Source: Hetaerina americana
Lineage: Eukaryota; Arthropoda; Insecta; Odonata; Calopterygidae
Direction: 5' to 3'
Length of the DNA stretch: 64,000 bases
Assembly (NCBI GenBank): GCA_022747635.1
Contig: JAKTNV010000642.1
Span: 24,445-88,444 of the forward strand
Positions 1-12,043 of this stretch are shown piece after piece. Each line of letters starts with the position of its first letter. Within the stretch, counting starts at the first letter, position 1. The notes below the pieces were generated by a model that saw only the letters and a program-made list of their open reading frames with translations, ran no database searches and was not told where the DNA came from. The position numbers and the translations under genes were made by a program.

Positions 1-1597
1 GGTTCTAGGTGAAAATACCACTCGACACAAATCAAACAAAAATGTATCCAAGGTGTGTATTGTTGTTCATTTTCATCAAATAAACAAAATAAAACCCAGA
101 ATGTATCCTGAAAGACAATAAATGATCATAAAATATGCTTCAGGCCAGGTGTTAAGGTTACTAAAAGAGCCCAAATTTCTAAAAATATTGCGAAAAACAA
201 CAATCTTCTGTTTTAGAGTGAATGTTTGAGGTGTTTAGAAGGCATTTATTTCATTTTTAGAAAATTTAATTTTTCACATTTTTCCATGAAAAGTGCCAAT
301 GCCCCCCCTTTGGGTTCTAGGTGAAAATCTCACTCGTTACAAATCAAACAAAAATGTATCCAAGGTGTGTATTGTTGTTCATTTTCATCATATAAACAAA
401 ATAAAACCCAGAATGAATCCTGAAAGACAATAAAAGATCATAAAAGATGCTTCAGCCCAGGTGTTAATGTTACTAAAAGAGCCCAAATTTCTAAAAATAT
501 TGCGAAAAACAACAATCTTCTGTTTTAGAGTGAATGTTTGAGGTGTTTAGAAGGCATTTCATTCATTTTTAGAAAATTTAATTTTTCACATTTTTCCATG
601 AAAAGTGCCCCCCCTCTGGGTTCTAGGTGAAAATTTCACTTAACACAAATCAAACAAAAATGTTTCCATGGTGTGTATTGTTGTTCATTTTCATCAAATA
701 AACAAAATAAAACCCAGAATTAATCCTGAAAGACATGAAATGAGCATAAAAGATGCTTCAGCGCAAGTGTTAATTTTACTAAAAGAGCCCAAATTTCTGA
801 AAATATTGCGAAAAACAACAATCTTCTGTTTTAGAGTGAATGTTTGAGGTGTTTAGAAGGAATTTATTTCATTTTTAGAAAATTTAATTTTTTACATTTT
901 TCCATGAAAAGTGCCAATAGAGTGAATGTTTGAGGTGTTTAGAAGGCATTTATTTCATTTTTATAAAATTGCCCCCCCTTTGGGTTCTAGGTGAAAATCT
1001 CACTCGACACAAATCAAACAAAAATGTTTCCATGGTGTGTATTGTTGTTCATTTTCATCAAATAAACAAAATAAAACCCAGAATTAATCTTGAAGGACAA
1101 GAAATGAGCATAAAAGTTGCTTCAGAGAAAGTGTTAATGTTACTAAAAGAGCCCAAATTTCTAAAAATATTGCGAAAAACAACAATCTTCTGTTTTAGAG
1201 TGAATGTTTGAGGTGTTTAGAAGGCATTTATTTCATTTTTAGAAAATTTAATTTTTCACATTTTTCCATGAAAAGTGCCAATACCCAATACCCTTTGGGG
1301 TCTAGGTGAAAATACCATTCGACACAAATCAAACAAAAATGTATCCAAGGTGTGTATTGTTGTTCATTTTCATCAAATAAACAGAATAAAACCCAGAATG
1401 TATCCTGAAAGACAATAAATGATCATAAAAGATGCTTCAGCCCAGGTGTTAATGTTACTAAAAGAGCCCAAATTTCTAAAAATATTGCGAAAAACAACAA
1501 TCTTCTGTTTTAGAGTGAATGTTTGAGGTGTTTAGAAGGCATTTATTTCATTTTTAGAAAATTTAATTTTTCACATTTTTCCATGAAAAGTGCCAAT
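1..1597 (+). repeat. Module P, copy 1 (monomers 1, 313, 619, 983, 1298)
   Basis: Five monomers in a diagnostic order. The first has ACCACTCGAC and CAGGCCAGG. The second has CTCGTTAC and ends with a short GTGCCCCCC junction lacking AATA (306 bp). The third has TTTCACTTAAC and a linker with TTATAAAATT. The fourth has ATCTTGAAGGAC and CAGAGAAAG. The fifth starts after a duplicated ACCCAATACCC and reads GGGGTCTAGG. The same series recurs at 16258-17855, and parts recur at 13295-13964, 19886-20879 and 27897-28888, so it is an old module spread through the left half of the window. Confidence 0.85.
919..970 (+). repeat. 52-bp linker duplication (exemplar of 53)
   Basis: After GTGCCAAT the expected ATACCCC is replaced by a second copy of the segment that starts AGAGTGAATGTTTGAGG 86 bp upstream (833). 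The copy stops at AAAATT and joins directly to GCCCCCC. This makes a 364-bp monomer. The same linker lies about 64 to 13 bp before monomer starts 983, 2288, 3278, 3643, 4948, 5938, 6303, 8547, 8912, 13965, 14642, 15005, 17241, 17920, 19267, 20251, 21556, 21917, 24780, 25145, 25509, 25874, 26239, 26603, 27279, 28261, 29253, 30557, 32480, 33469, 34456, 34820, 36429, 37728, 38715, 39079, 40689, 41988, 42665, 43965, 45266, 48675, 50289, 51200, 52814, 53491, 55730, 56407, 58021, 58698, 61561, 62238 and 63851. Private variants (GAATGG, GAAAGT, TTATAAAATT, GGCAATTA, GCCCACCC) mark linker lineages. Confidence 0.93.
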
Positions 1598-3743
1598 ACC
1601 CCCAACTTTGGGTTCTAGGTGAAAATCTCACTCGAGACAAATCAAACAAAAATGTTTCCATGGTGTGTATTGTTGTTTATTTTCATCAAATAAACAACAT
1701 AAAAACCAGAATTAATCCTGAAAGACAAGAAACAAGCATAAAAGATGCTTCAGCGCAAGTGTTAATCTTACTAAAAGAGCCCAAATTTCTCAAAATATTG
1801 CGAAACACAACAATCTTCTGTTTTAGAGTGAATGTTTGAGGTGTTTAGAAGGCATTTATTTCATTTTTAGAAAATTTAATTTTTCACATTTTTCCATGAA
1901 AAGTGCCAATACCCCCCCCTTTGGGTTCTAGGTGAAAATCTCACTCGACACAAATTAAACAAAAATGTATCCAAGGTGTGTATTGTTGTTCATTTTCATC
2001 AAATAAACAAAATAAAACCCAGAATGTATCCTGAAAGACAATAAATGATCATAAAAGATGCTTCAGCCCAGGTGTTAATGTTACTAAAAGAGCCCAAATT
2101 TCTAAAAATATTGCGAAAAACAACAATCTTCTGTTTTAGAGTGAATGTTTGAGGTGTTTAGAAGGCATTTATTTCATTTTTAGAAAATTTAATTTTTCAC
2201 ATTTTTCCATGAAAAGTGCCAATAGAGTGAATGGTTGAGGTGTTTAGAAGGCATTTATTTCATTTTTAGAAAATTGCCCCCCCTTTGGGTTCTAGGTGAA
2301 AATCTCACTCGACACAAATCAAACAAAAATGTTTCCATGGTGTGTATTGTATTTCATTTTCATTAAATAAACAAAATAAAACCCAGAATTAATCCTGAAA
2401 GACATGAAATGAGCATAAAAGTTGCTTCAGCGCAAGTGTTAATGTTACTAAAAGAGCCCAAATTTCTAAAAATATTGCGAAAAACAACAATCTTCTGTTT
2501 TAGAGTGAATGTTTGAGGTGTTTAGAAGGCATTTATTTCATTTTTAGAAAATTTAATTTTTCACATTTTTCCATGAAAAGTGCCAATACCCCCCACTTTG
2601 GGTTCTAGGTGAAAATCTCACTCGAGACAAATCAAACAAAAATGTTTCCATGGTGTGTATTGTTGTTTATTTTCATCAAATAAACAACATAAAAACCAGA
2701 AATAATCCTGAAAGACAAGAAACGAGCATAAAAGATGCTTCAGCGCAAGTGTTAATCTTACTAAAAGAGCCCAAATTTCTCAAAATATTGCGAAAAACAA
2801 CAATCTTCTGTTTTAGAGTGAATGTTTGAGGTGTTTAGAAGGCATTTATTTCATTTTTAGAAAATTTAATTTTTCACATTTTTCCATGAAAAGTGCCAAT
2901 ACCCCCCCCTTTGGGTTCTAGGTGAAAATCTCACTCGACACAAATTAAACAAAAATGTATCCAAGGTGTGTATTGTTGTTCATTTTCATCAAATAAACAA
3001 AATAAAACCCAGAATGTATCCTGAAAGACAATAAATGATCATAAAAGATGCTTCAGCCCAGGTGTTAATGTTACTAAAAGAGCCCAAATTTCTAAAAATA
3101 TTGCGAAAAACAACAATCTTCTGTTTTAGAGTGAATGTTTGAGGTGTTTAGAAGGCATTTATTTCATTTTTAGAAAATTTAATTTTTCACATTTTTCCAT
3201 GAAAAGTGCCAATAGAGTGAATGGTTGAGGTGTTTAGAAGGCATTTATTTCATTTTTAGAAAATTGCCCCCCCTTTGGGTTCTAGGTGAAAATCTCACTC
3301 GACACAAATCAAACAAAAATGTTTCCATGGTGTGTATTGTATTTCATTTTCATTAAATAAACAAAATAAAACCCAGAATTAATCCTGAAAGACATGAAAT
3401 GAGCATAAAAGTTGCTTCAGCGCAAGCGTTAATGTTACTAAAAGAGCCCAAATTTCTAAAAATATTGCGAAAAACAACAATCTTCTGTTTTTAGAGTGAA
3501 TTTTTGAGGTGTTTAGAAGGCATTTCATTCATTTTTAGAAAATTTAATTTTTTACATTTTTCCATGAAAAGTGCCAATAGAGTGAATGTTTGAGGTGTTT
3601 AGAAGGCAATTATTTCATTTTTAGAAAATTGCCCCCCCTTTGGGTTCTAGGTGAAAATCTCACTCGACACAAATCAAACAAAAATGTATCCAAGGGGTGT
3701 ATTCTTGTTCATTTTCATCAAATAAACAAAATAAAACCCAGAA
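1084..3743 (+). repeat. 2,660-bp octamer higher-order unit, copy 1
   Basis: Monomer starts inside are 1298, 1611, 1924, 2288, 2601, 2914, 3278 and 3643. Every start recurs 2,660 bp downstream, and private markers repeat in order (GGGGTCTAGG, CTCGAGACAA, AACAACAT, GAATGGTTGAGG, GGCAATTA). I set the ends inside monomers rather than at monomer starts because the 5' part of monomer 3643 matches 6303 while its 3' part matches 983; the unequal exchange therefore fell near the GAAT just before 1084/3744. Confidence 0.85.
1611..3484 (+). repeat. Nested trimer pair (990-bp spacing) inside octamer copy 1
   Basis: Monomers 1611, 1924 and 2288 are repeated as 2601, 2914 and 3278, each 990 bp apart. The first member of each trimer carries CTCGAGACAA, AACAACAT and TTTCTCAAAATATT, which I saw in no other context. 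Similarity stops near 3484, where monomer 3278 gains an extra T (GTTTTTAGAG), GAATTTTTGAGG and a linker. The pair was present before the 2,660-bp duplication because both octamer copies contain it. Confidence 0.85.
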
Positions 3744-6403
3744 TTAATCTTGAAGGACAAGAAATGAGCATAAAAGTTGCTTCAGAGAAAGTGTTAATGT
3801 TACTAAAAGAGCCCAAATTTCTAAAAATATTGCGAAAAACAACAATCTTCTGTTTTAGAGTGAATGTTTGAGGTGTTTAGAAGGCATTTATTTCATTTTT
3901 AGAAAATTTAATTTTTCACATTTTTCCATGAAAAGTGCCAATACCCAATACCCTTTGGGGTCTAGGTGAAAATACCATTCGACACAAATCAAACAAAAAT
4001 GTATCCAAGGTGTGTATTGTTGTTCATTTTCATCAAATAAACAGAATAAAACCCAGAATGTATCCTGAAAGACAATAAATGATCATAAAAGATGCTTCAG
4101 CCCAGGTGTTAATGTTACTAAAAGAGCCCAAATTTCTAAAAATATTGCGAAAAACAACAATCTTCTGTTTTAGAGTGAATGTTTGAGGTGTTTAGAAGGC
4201 ATTTATTTCATTTTTAGAAAATTTAATTTTTCACATTTTTCCATGAAAAGTGCCAATACCCCCAACTTTGGGTTCTAGGTGAAAATCTCACTCGAGACAA
4301 ATCAAACAAAAATGTTTCCATGGTGTGTATTGTTGTTTATTTTCATCAAATAAACAACATAAAAACCAGAATTAATCCTGAAAGACAAGAAACAAGCATA
4401 AAAGATGCTTCAGCGCAAGTGTTAATCTTACTAAAAGAGCCCAAATTTCTCAAAATATTGCGAAAAACAACAATCTTCTGTTTTAGAGTGAATGTTTGAG
4501 GTGTTTAGAAGGCATTTATTTCATTTTTAGAAAATTTAATTTTTCACATTTTTCCATGAAAAGTGCCAATACCCCCCCCTTTGGGTTCTAGGTGAAAATC
4601 TCACTCGACACAAATTAAACAAAAATGTATCCAAGGTGTGTATTGTTGTTCATTTTCATCAAATAAACAAAATAAAACCCAGAATGTATCCTGAAAGACA
4701 ATAAATGATCATAAAAGATGCTTCAGCCCAGGTGTTAATGTTACTAAAAGAGCCCAAATTTCTAAAAATATTGCGAAAAACAACAATCTTCTGTTTTAGA
4801 GTGAATGTTTGAGGTGTTTAGAAGGCATTTATTTCATTTTTAGAAAATTTAATTTTTCACATTTTTCCATGAAAAGTGCCAATAGAGTGAATGGTTGAGG
4901 TGTTTAGAAGGCATTTATTTCATTTTTAGAAAATTGCCCCCCCTTTGGGTTCTAGGTGAAAATCTCACTCGACACAAATCAAACAAAAATGTTTCCATGG
5001 TGTGTATTGTATTTCATTTTCATTAAATAAACAAAATAAAACCCAGAATTAATCCTGAAAGACATGAAATGAGCATAAAAGTTGCTTCAGCGCAAGTGTT
5101 AATGTTACTAAAAGAGCCCAAATTTCTAAAAATATTGCGAAAAACAACAATCTTCTGTTTTAGAGTGAATGTTTGAGGTGTTTAGAAGGCATTTATTTCA
5201 TTTTTAGAAAATTTAATTTTTCACATTTTTCCATGAAAAGTGCCAATACCCCCCACTTTGGGTTCTAGGTGAAAATCTCACTCGAGACAAATCAAACAAA
5301 AATGTTTCCATGGTGTGTATTGTTGTTTATTTTCATCAAATAAACAACATAAAAACCAGAAATAATCCTGAAAGACAAGAAACGAGCATAAAAGATGCTT
5401 CAGCGCAAGTGTTAATCTTACTAAAAGAGCCCAAATTTCTCAAAATATTGCGAAAAACAACAATCTTCTGTTTTAGAGTGAATGTTTGAGGTGTTTAGAA
5501 GGCATTTATTTCATTTTTAGAAAATTTAATTTTTCACATTTTTCCATGAAAAGTGCCAATACCCCCCCCTTTGGGTTCTAGGTGAAAATCTCACTCGACA
5601 CAAATTAAACAAAAATGTATCCAAGGTGTGTATTGTTGTTCATTTTCATCAAATAAACAAAATAAAACCCAGAATGTATCCTGAAAGACAATAAATGATC
5701 ATAAAAGATGCTTCAGCCCAGGTGTTAATGTTACTAAAAGAGCCCAAATTTCTAAAAATATTGCGAAAAACAACAATCTTCTGTTTTAGAGTGAATGTTT
5801 GAGGTGTTTAGAAGGCATTTATTTCATTTTTAGAAAATTTAATTTTTCACATTTTTCCATGAAAAGTGCCAATAGAGTGAATGGTTGAGGTGTTTAGAAG
5901 GCATTTATTTCATTTTTAGAAAATTGCCCCCCCTTTGGGTTCTAGGTGAAAATCTCACTCGACACAAATCAAACAAAAATGTTTCCATGGTGTGTATTGT
6001 ATTTCATTTTCATTAAATAAACAAAATAAAACCCAGAATTAATCCTGAAAGACATGAAATGAGCATAAAAGTTGCTTCAGCGCAAGCGTTAATGTTACTA
6101 AAAGAGCCCAAATTTCTAAAAATATTGCGAAAAACAACAATCTTCTGTTTTTAGAGTGAATTTTTGAGGTGTTTAGAAGGCATTTCATTCATTTTTAGAA
6201 AATTTAATTTTTTACATTTTTCCATGAAAAGTGCCAATAGAGTGAATGTTTGAGGTGTTTAGAAGGCAATTATTTCATTTTTAGAAAATTGCCCCCCCTT
6301 TGGGTTCTAGGTGAAAATCTCACTCGACACAAATCAAACAAAAATGTATCCAAGGGGTGTATTCTTGTTCATTTTCATCAAATAAACAAAATAAAACCCA
6401 GAA
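3744..6403 (+). repeat. 2,660-bp octamer higher-order unit, copy 2
   Basis: Second tandem copy, with monomer starts 3958, 4271, 4584, 4948, 5261, 5574, 5938 and 6303. Differences from copy 1 seen by eye are very few, for example GCGAAACACAAC in copy 1 (near 1800) against GCGAAAAACAAC here (near 4460), so the duplication is recent relative to divergence between monomer types. After 6403 the sequence continues as GTATCCTG with CAGGCCAGG, the native continuation of the ATCCAAGGGG monomer type also seen at 9225 and 15318. Confidence 0.85.
4271..6144 (+). repeat. Nested trimer pair (990-bp spacing) inside octamer copy 2
   Basis: Monomers 4271, 4584 and 4948 are repeated as 5261, 5574 and 5938 with the same private markers as the pair in copy 1. 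The pre-existing C/A difference (AACAAGCAT in the first trimer, AACGAGCAT in the second) is retained in both octamer copies, confirming the order of events: trimer duplication, then divergence, then octamer duplication. Confidence 0.85.
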
Positions 6404-7242
6404 TGTATCCTGAAAGACAATAAATGATCATAAAAGATGCTTCAGGCCAGGTGTTAATGTTACTAAAAGAGCCCAAATTTCTAAAAATATTGCAAAAAAC
6501 AACAATCTTCTGTTTTAGAGTGAATGTTTGAGGTGTTTAGAAGGCTTTTATTTCATTTTTAGAAAATTTAATTTTTCACATTTTTCCATGAAAAGTGCCA
6601 ATACCCCCCCCTTTGGGTTCTAGGTGAAAATCTTACTCGACACAAATCAAAAAAAAATGTTTCCATGGTGTGTATTGTTGTTCATTTTCATCAAATAAAC
6701 AAAATAAAACCCAGAATGTATCCTGAAAGACAATAAATGATCATAAAAGATGCTTCAGCCCAGGTGTTAATGTTACTAAAAGAGCCCAAATTTCTAAAAA
6801 TATTGGGAAAAACAACAATCTTCTGTTTTAGAGTGAATGTTTGATGTGTTTAGAAGGCTTTTATTTCATTTTTAGAAAATTTAATTTTTCACATTTTTCC
6901 ATGAAAAGTGCCAATACCCCCCCCTTTGGGTTCTAGGTGAATATCTCACTCGACACAAATCAAACAAAAATGTATCCAAGGTGTGTATTGTTGTTCATTT
7001 TCATCAAATAAACAAAATAAAACCCAGAATGTATCCTGAAAGACAATAAATGATCATAAAAGATGCTTCAGCCCAGGTGTTAATGTTACTAAAAGAGCCC
7101 AAATTTCTAAAAATATTGCGAAAAACAACAATCTTCTGTTTTAGAGTGAATGTTTGAGGTGTTTAGAAGGCATTTATTTCATTTTTAGAAAATTTAATTT
7201 TTCACATTTTTCCATGAAAAGTGCCAATTCCCCCCCCCTTTG
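6404..7242 (+). repeat. Transitional monomers (rest of 6303; 6616; 6929)
   Basis: The stretch after the octamers. Monomer 6303 ends with CAGGCCAGG. Monomer 6616 joins a TTCCATGG 5' half to a GTATCCTG and CAGCCCAGG 3' half. Monomer 6929 has GAATATCTCACTCG at its start and a CAGCCCAGG 3' half. These look like single chimeric members of the next domain. No gene or other element is visible. Confidence 0.7.
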
Positions 7243-9851
7243 GGTTCTAGGTGAAAATCTCACTCGGTACAAATCAAACAAAAATGTATCCAAGGTGTGT
7301 ATTTTTGTTCATTTTCATCAAATAAAAAAAATAAAACCCAGAATGAATCCTGAAAGACAATAAAAGATCATAAAAGATGCTTCAGCTCAGGTGTTAATGT
7401 TACTAAAAGAGCCCAAATTTCTAAAAATATTGCGAAAAACAACAATCTTCTGTTTTAGAGTGAATGTTTGATGTGTTTAGAAGGCTTTTATTTCATTTTT
7501 AGAAAATTTAATTTTTCACATTTTTCCATGAAAAGTGCCAATACCCCCCCCCTTTGGGTTCTAGGTGAATATCTCACTCGACACAAATCAAACAAAAATG
7601 TATCCAAGGTGTGTATTGTTGTTCATTTTCATCAAATAAACAAAATAATACCCAGAATTAATCCTGAAAGACAAGAAATGAGCATAAAAGTTGCTTCAGC
7701 GCAAGTGTTAATGTTACTAAAAGAGCCCAAATTTCTAAAAATATTGCGAAAAACAACACTCTTCTATTTTAGAGTGAATGTTTGAGGTGTTTAGAAGGCA
7801 TTTATTTCATTTTTAGAAAATTTAATTTTTCACATTTTTCCATGAAAAGTGCATTTACCCCCCCCTTTGGGTTCTAGGTGAAAATCTCACTCGACACAAA
7901 TCAATCAAAAATGTTTCCATGGTGTGTATTGTTGTTCATTTTCATCAAATAAACAAAATAAAACCCAGAATTAATCCTGAAAGACAAGAAATGAGCATAA
8001 AAGATGCTTCAGCGCAAGTGTTAATGTTACTAAAAGAGCCCAATTTTCTAAAATAATTGCGAAAAACAAAAATCTTCTGTTTTAGAGTGAATGTTTGAGG
8101 TGTTTAGAAGGCATTTATTTCATTTTTAGAAAATTTAATTTTTCACATTTTTCCATGAAAAGTGCCAATACCCCCCCCTTTGGGTTCTAGGTGAAAATCT
8201 CACTCGACACAAATTAAACAAAAATGTATCCAAGGTGTGTATTGTTGTTCATTTTCATCAAATAAACAAAATAAAACCCAGAATGTATCCTGAAAGACAA
8301 TAAATGATCATAAAAGATGCTTCAGCCCAGGTGTTAATGTTACTAAAAGAGCCCAAATTTCTAAAAATATTGCGAAAAACAACAATCTTCTGTTTTAGAG
8401 TGAATGTTTGAGGTGTTTAGAAGGCATTTATTTCATTTTTAGAAAATTTAATTTTTCACATTTTTCCATGAAAAGTGCCAATAGAGTGAATGTTTGAGGT
8501 GTTTAGAAGGCATTTATTTCATTTTTAGAAAATTGCCCCCCCTTTGGGTTCTAGGTGAAAATCTCACTCGACACAAATCAAACAAAAATGTTTCCATGGT
8601 GTGTATTGTATTTCATTTTCATTAAATAAACAAAATAAAACCCAGAATTAATCCTGAAAGACATGAAATGAGCATAAAAGTTGCTTCAGCGCAAGTGTTA
8701 ATGTTACTAAAAGAGCCCAAATTTCTAAAAATATTGCGAAAAACAACAATCTTCTGTTTTTAGAGTGAATTTTTGAGGTGTTTAGAAGGCATTTCATTCA
8801 TTTTTAGAAAATTTAATTTTTTACATTTTTCCATGAAAAGTGCCAATAGAGTGAATGTTTGAGGTGTTTAGAAGGCAATTATTTCATTTTTAGAAAATTG
8901 CCCCCCCTTTGGGTTCTAGGTGAAAATCTCACTCGACACAAATCAAACAAAAATGTTTCCATGGTGTGTATTGTATTTCATTTTCATTAAATAAACAAAA
9001 TAAAACCCAGAATTAATCTTGAAGGACAAGAAATGAGCATATATGTTGCTTCAGAGAAAGTGTTAATGTTACTAAAAGAGCCCAAATTTCTAAAAATATT
9101 GCGAAAAACAACAATCTTCTGTTTTAGAGTGAATGTTTGAGGTGTTTAGAAGGCATTTATTTCATTTTTAGAAAATTTAATTTTTCACATTTTTCCATGA
9201 AAAGTGCCAATACCCCCCCCTTTGGGTTCTAGGTGAAAATACCACGCGACACAAATCAAACAAAAATGTATCCAAGGGGTGTATTCTTGTTCATTTTCAT
9301 CAAATAAACAAAATAAAACCCAGAATGTATCCTGAAAGACAATAAATGATCATAAAAGATGCTTCAGGCCAGGTGTTAATGTTACTAAAAGAGCCCAAAT
9401 TTCTAAAAATATTGCGAAAAACAACAATCTTCTGTTTTAGAGTGAATGTTTGAGGTGTTTAGAAGGCATTTATTTCATTTTTAGAAAATTTAATTTTTCA
9501 CATTTTTCCATGAAAAGTGCCAATACCCCCCACTTTGGGTTCTAGGTGAAAATCTTACTCGACACAAATCAAACAAAAATGTTTCCATGGTGTGTATTGT
9601 TGTTCATTTTCATCAAATAAACAAAATAAAACCCAGAATGTATCCTGAAAGACAATAAATGATCATAAAAGATGCTTCAGCCCAGGTGTTAATGTTACTA
9701 AAAGAGCCCAAATTTCTAAAAATATTGCGAAAAACAACAATCTTCTGTTTTAGAGTGAATGTTTGAGGTGTTTAGAAGGCATTTATTTCATTTTTAGAAA
9801 ATTTAATTTTTCACATTTTTCCATGAAAAGTGCCAATTCCCCCCCCCTTTG
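7243..9851 (+). repeat. Module Q, 8-monomer unit of 2,609 bp, copy 1
   Basis: Monomer starts are 7243, 7557, 7870, 8183, 8547, 8912, 9225 and 9538. Order-defining marks are CTCGGTAC with ATTTTTGTTC (7243), GAATATCTC with AATAATACCC and AACAACACTC (7557), GTGCATTTACCC before 7870 with AATCAATCAAA in it, GTATTTCATTTTCATTAAAT with a linker (8547), CATATATGTTGC (8912) and ACCACGCGAC (9225). The first two monomers recur exactly 2,609 bp downstream. Confidence 0.83.
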
Positions 9852-12043
9852 GGTTCTAGGTGAAAATCTCACTCGGTACAAATCAAACAAAAATGTATCC
9901 AAGGTGTGTATTTTTGTTCATTTTCATCAAATAAAAAAAATAAAACCCAGAATGAATCCTGAAAGACAATAAAAGATCATAAAAGATGCTTCAGCCCAGG
10001 TGTTAATGTTACTAAAAGAGCCCAAATTTCTAAAAATATTGGGAAAAACAACAATCTTCTGTTTTAGAGTGAATGTTTGATGTGTTTAGAAGGCTTTTAT
10101 TTCATTTTTAGAAAATTTAATTTTTCACATTTTTCCATGAAAAGTGCCAATACCCCCCCCCTTTGGGTTCTAGGTGAATATCTCACTCGACACAAATCAA
10201 ACAAAAATGTATCCAAGGTGTGTATTGTATTTCATTTTCATCAAATAAACAAAATAATACCCAGAATTAATCCTGAAAGACAAGAAATGAGCATAAAAGT
10301 TGCTTCAGCGCAAGTGTTAATGTTACTAAAAGAGCCCAAATTTCTAAAAATATTGCGAAAAACAACACTCTTCTGTTTTAGAGTGAATGTTTGAGGTGTT
10401 TAGAAGGCATTTCATTCATTTTTAGATAATTTAATTTTTCACATTTTTCCATGAAAAGTGCCAATACCCCCCCCTTTGGGTTCTAGGTGAAAATTTCGCT
10501 TTACACAAATCAAACAAAAATGTTTCCATGGTGTGTATTGTTGTTCATTTTCATCAAATAAACAAAATAAAACCCAGAATTAATCCTGAAAGACAAGAAA
10601 TGAGCATAAAAGATGCTTCAGCGCAAGTGTTAATGTTACTAAAAGAGCCCAAATTTCTAAAATAATTGCGAAAAACAAAAATCTTCTGTTTTAGAGTGAA
10701 TGTTTGAGGTGTTTAGAAGGCATTTATTTCATTTTTAGAAAATTTAATTTTTCACATTTTTCCATGAAAAGTGCCAATACCCCCCACTTTGGGTTCTAGG
10801 TGAAAATCTCACTCGGCACAAATCAAACAAAAATGTTTCCATGGTGTGTATTGTTGTTCATTTTCATCAAATAAACAAAATAAAACCCAGAATAAATCAT
10901 TAAAGACAAGAAATGAGCATAAAAGATGTCTCAGCGCAAGTGTTAATGTTACTAAAAGAGCCCAAATTTCTAAAAATATTGCGAAAAACAACAATCTTCT
11001 GTTTTAGAGTGAATGTTTGTGATTTTTAGAAGGCATTTATTTCATTTTTAGAAAATTTAATTTTTTACATTTTTCCATGAAAAGTGCCAATACCCCCCCT
11101 TTGGGTTCTAGGTGAAAATCTCATTCGAAACAAATCAAACAAAAATGTTTCCATGGTGTGTATTGTTGTTCATTTTCATCAAATAAACAAAATAAAACCC
11201 AGAATTAATCTTGAAGGACAAAAAATGAGCATAAAAGTTGCTTCAGAGAAAGTGTTAATGTTACTAAAAGAGCCCAAATTTCTAAAAATATTGCGAAAAA
11301 CAACAATCTTCTGTTTTAGAGTGAATGTTTGAAGTGTTTAGAAGGCATTTATTTCATTTTTAGAAAATTTAATTTTTCACATTTTTCCATGAAAAGTGCC
11401 AATACCCCCCCATTTGGGTTCTAGGTGAAAATCTCACTCGACACATATCAAAGAAAAATGTATCCAAGGTGTTTATTGTTGTTCATTTTCATCAAATAAA
11501 CAAAATAAAACCCAGAATGTATCCTGAAAGACAATAAATGATCATAAAAGATGCTTCAGGCCAGGTGTTAATGTTACTAAAAGAGCCCAAATTTCTAAAA
11601 ATATTGCGAAAAACAACAATCTTCTGTTTTAGAGTGAATGTTTGAGGTGTTTAGAAGGCATTTATTTCATTTTTAGAAAATTTAATTTTTCACATTTTTC
11701 CATGAAAAGTGCCAATACCCCCCACTTTGGGTTCTAGGTGAAAATCTTACTCGACACAAATCAAACAAAAATGTTTCCATGGTGTGTATTGTTGTTCATT
11801 TTCATCAAATAAACAAAATAAAACCCAGAATGTATCCTGAAAGACAATAAATGATCATAAAAGATGCTTCAGCCCAGGTGTAAATGTTACTAAAAGAGCC
11901 CAAATTTCTAAAAATATTGCGAAAAACAACAATCTTCTGTTTTAGAGTGAATGTTTGAGGTGTTTAGAAGGCATTTATTTCATTTTTAGAAAATTTAATT
12001 TTTCACATTTTTCCATGAAAAGTGCCAATTCCCCCCCCCTTTG
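9852..12043 (+). repeat. Module Q, 7-monomer unit of 2,192 bp, copy 2
   Basis: Monomer starts are 9852, 10166, 10479, 10792, 11104, 11417 and 11730. Monomers 9852, 10166 and 11730 match 7243, 7557 and 9538, but the middle is different: 10479 has TTTCGCTTTACAC, 10792 has AATAAATCATTAAAG, 11104 has CATTCGAAAC with CAGAGAAAG, and 11417 has ACACATATCAAAG. The two linker monomers of copy 1 are absent. The unit ends are conserved while the internal monomers have been exchanged or lost. Confidence 0.78.

Noticed and set aside
919..970. 52-bp linker as a mobile element insertion.
   Set aside because: It is a copy of the monomer's own 3' segment from 86 bp upstream, with no terminal repeats or target-site duplication.
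930..1211. Family of about 93-codon + strand open frames (also 82-105 codons) repeated dozens of times, ending FRVNV.
   Set aside because: They are the monomer read in one frame. Most start at TTG or GTG, not ATG. They open or close with C-run length and linker presence, and variants between copies are not biased to silent changes by eye. No known domain is recognisable.
1611..1800. CTCGAG (XhoI-like palindrome) as a protein-binding site.
   Set aside because: It arises from a single C-to-G change in CTCGACAC and is confined to one monomer lineage (1611, 2601, 4271, 5261).
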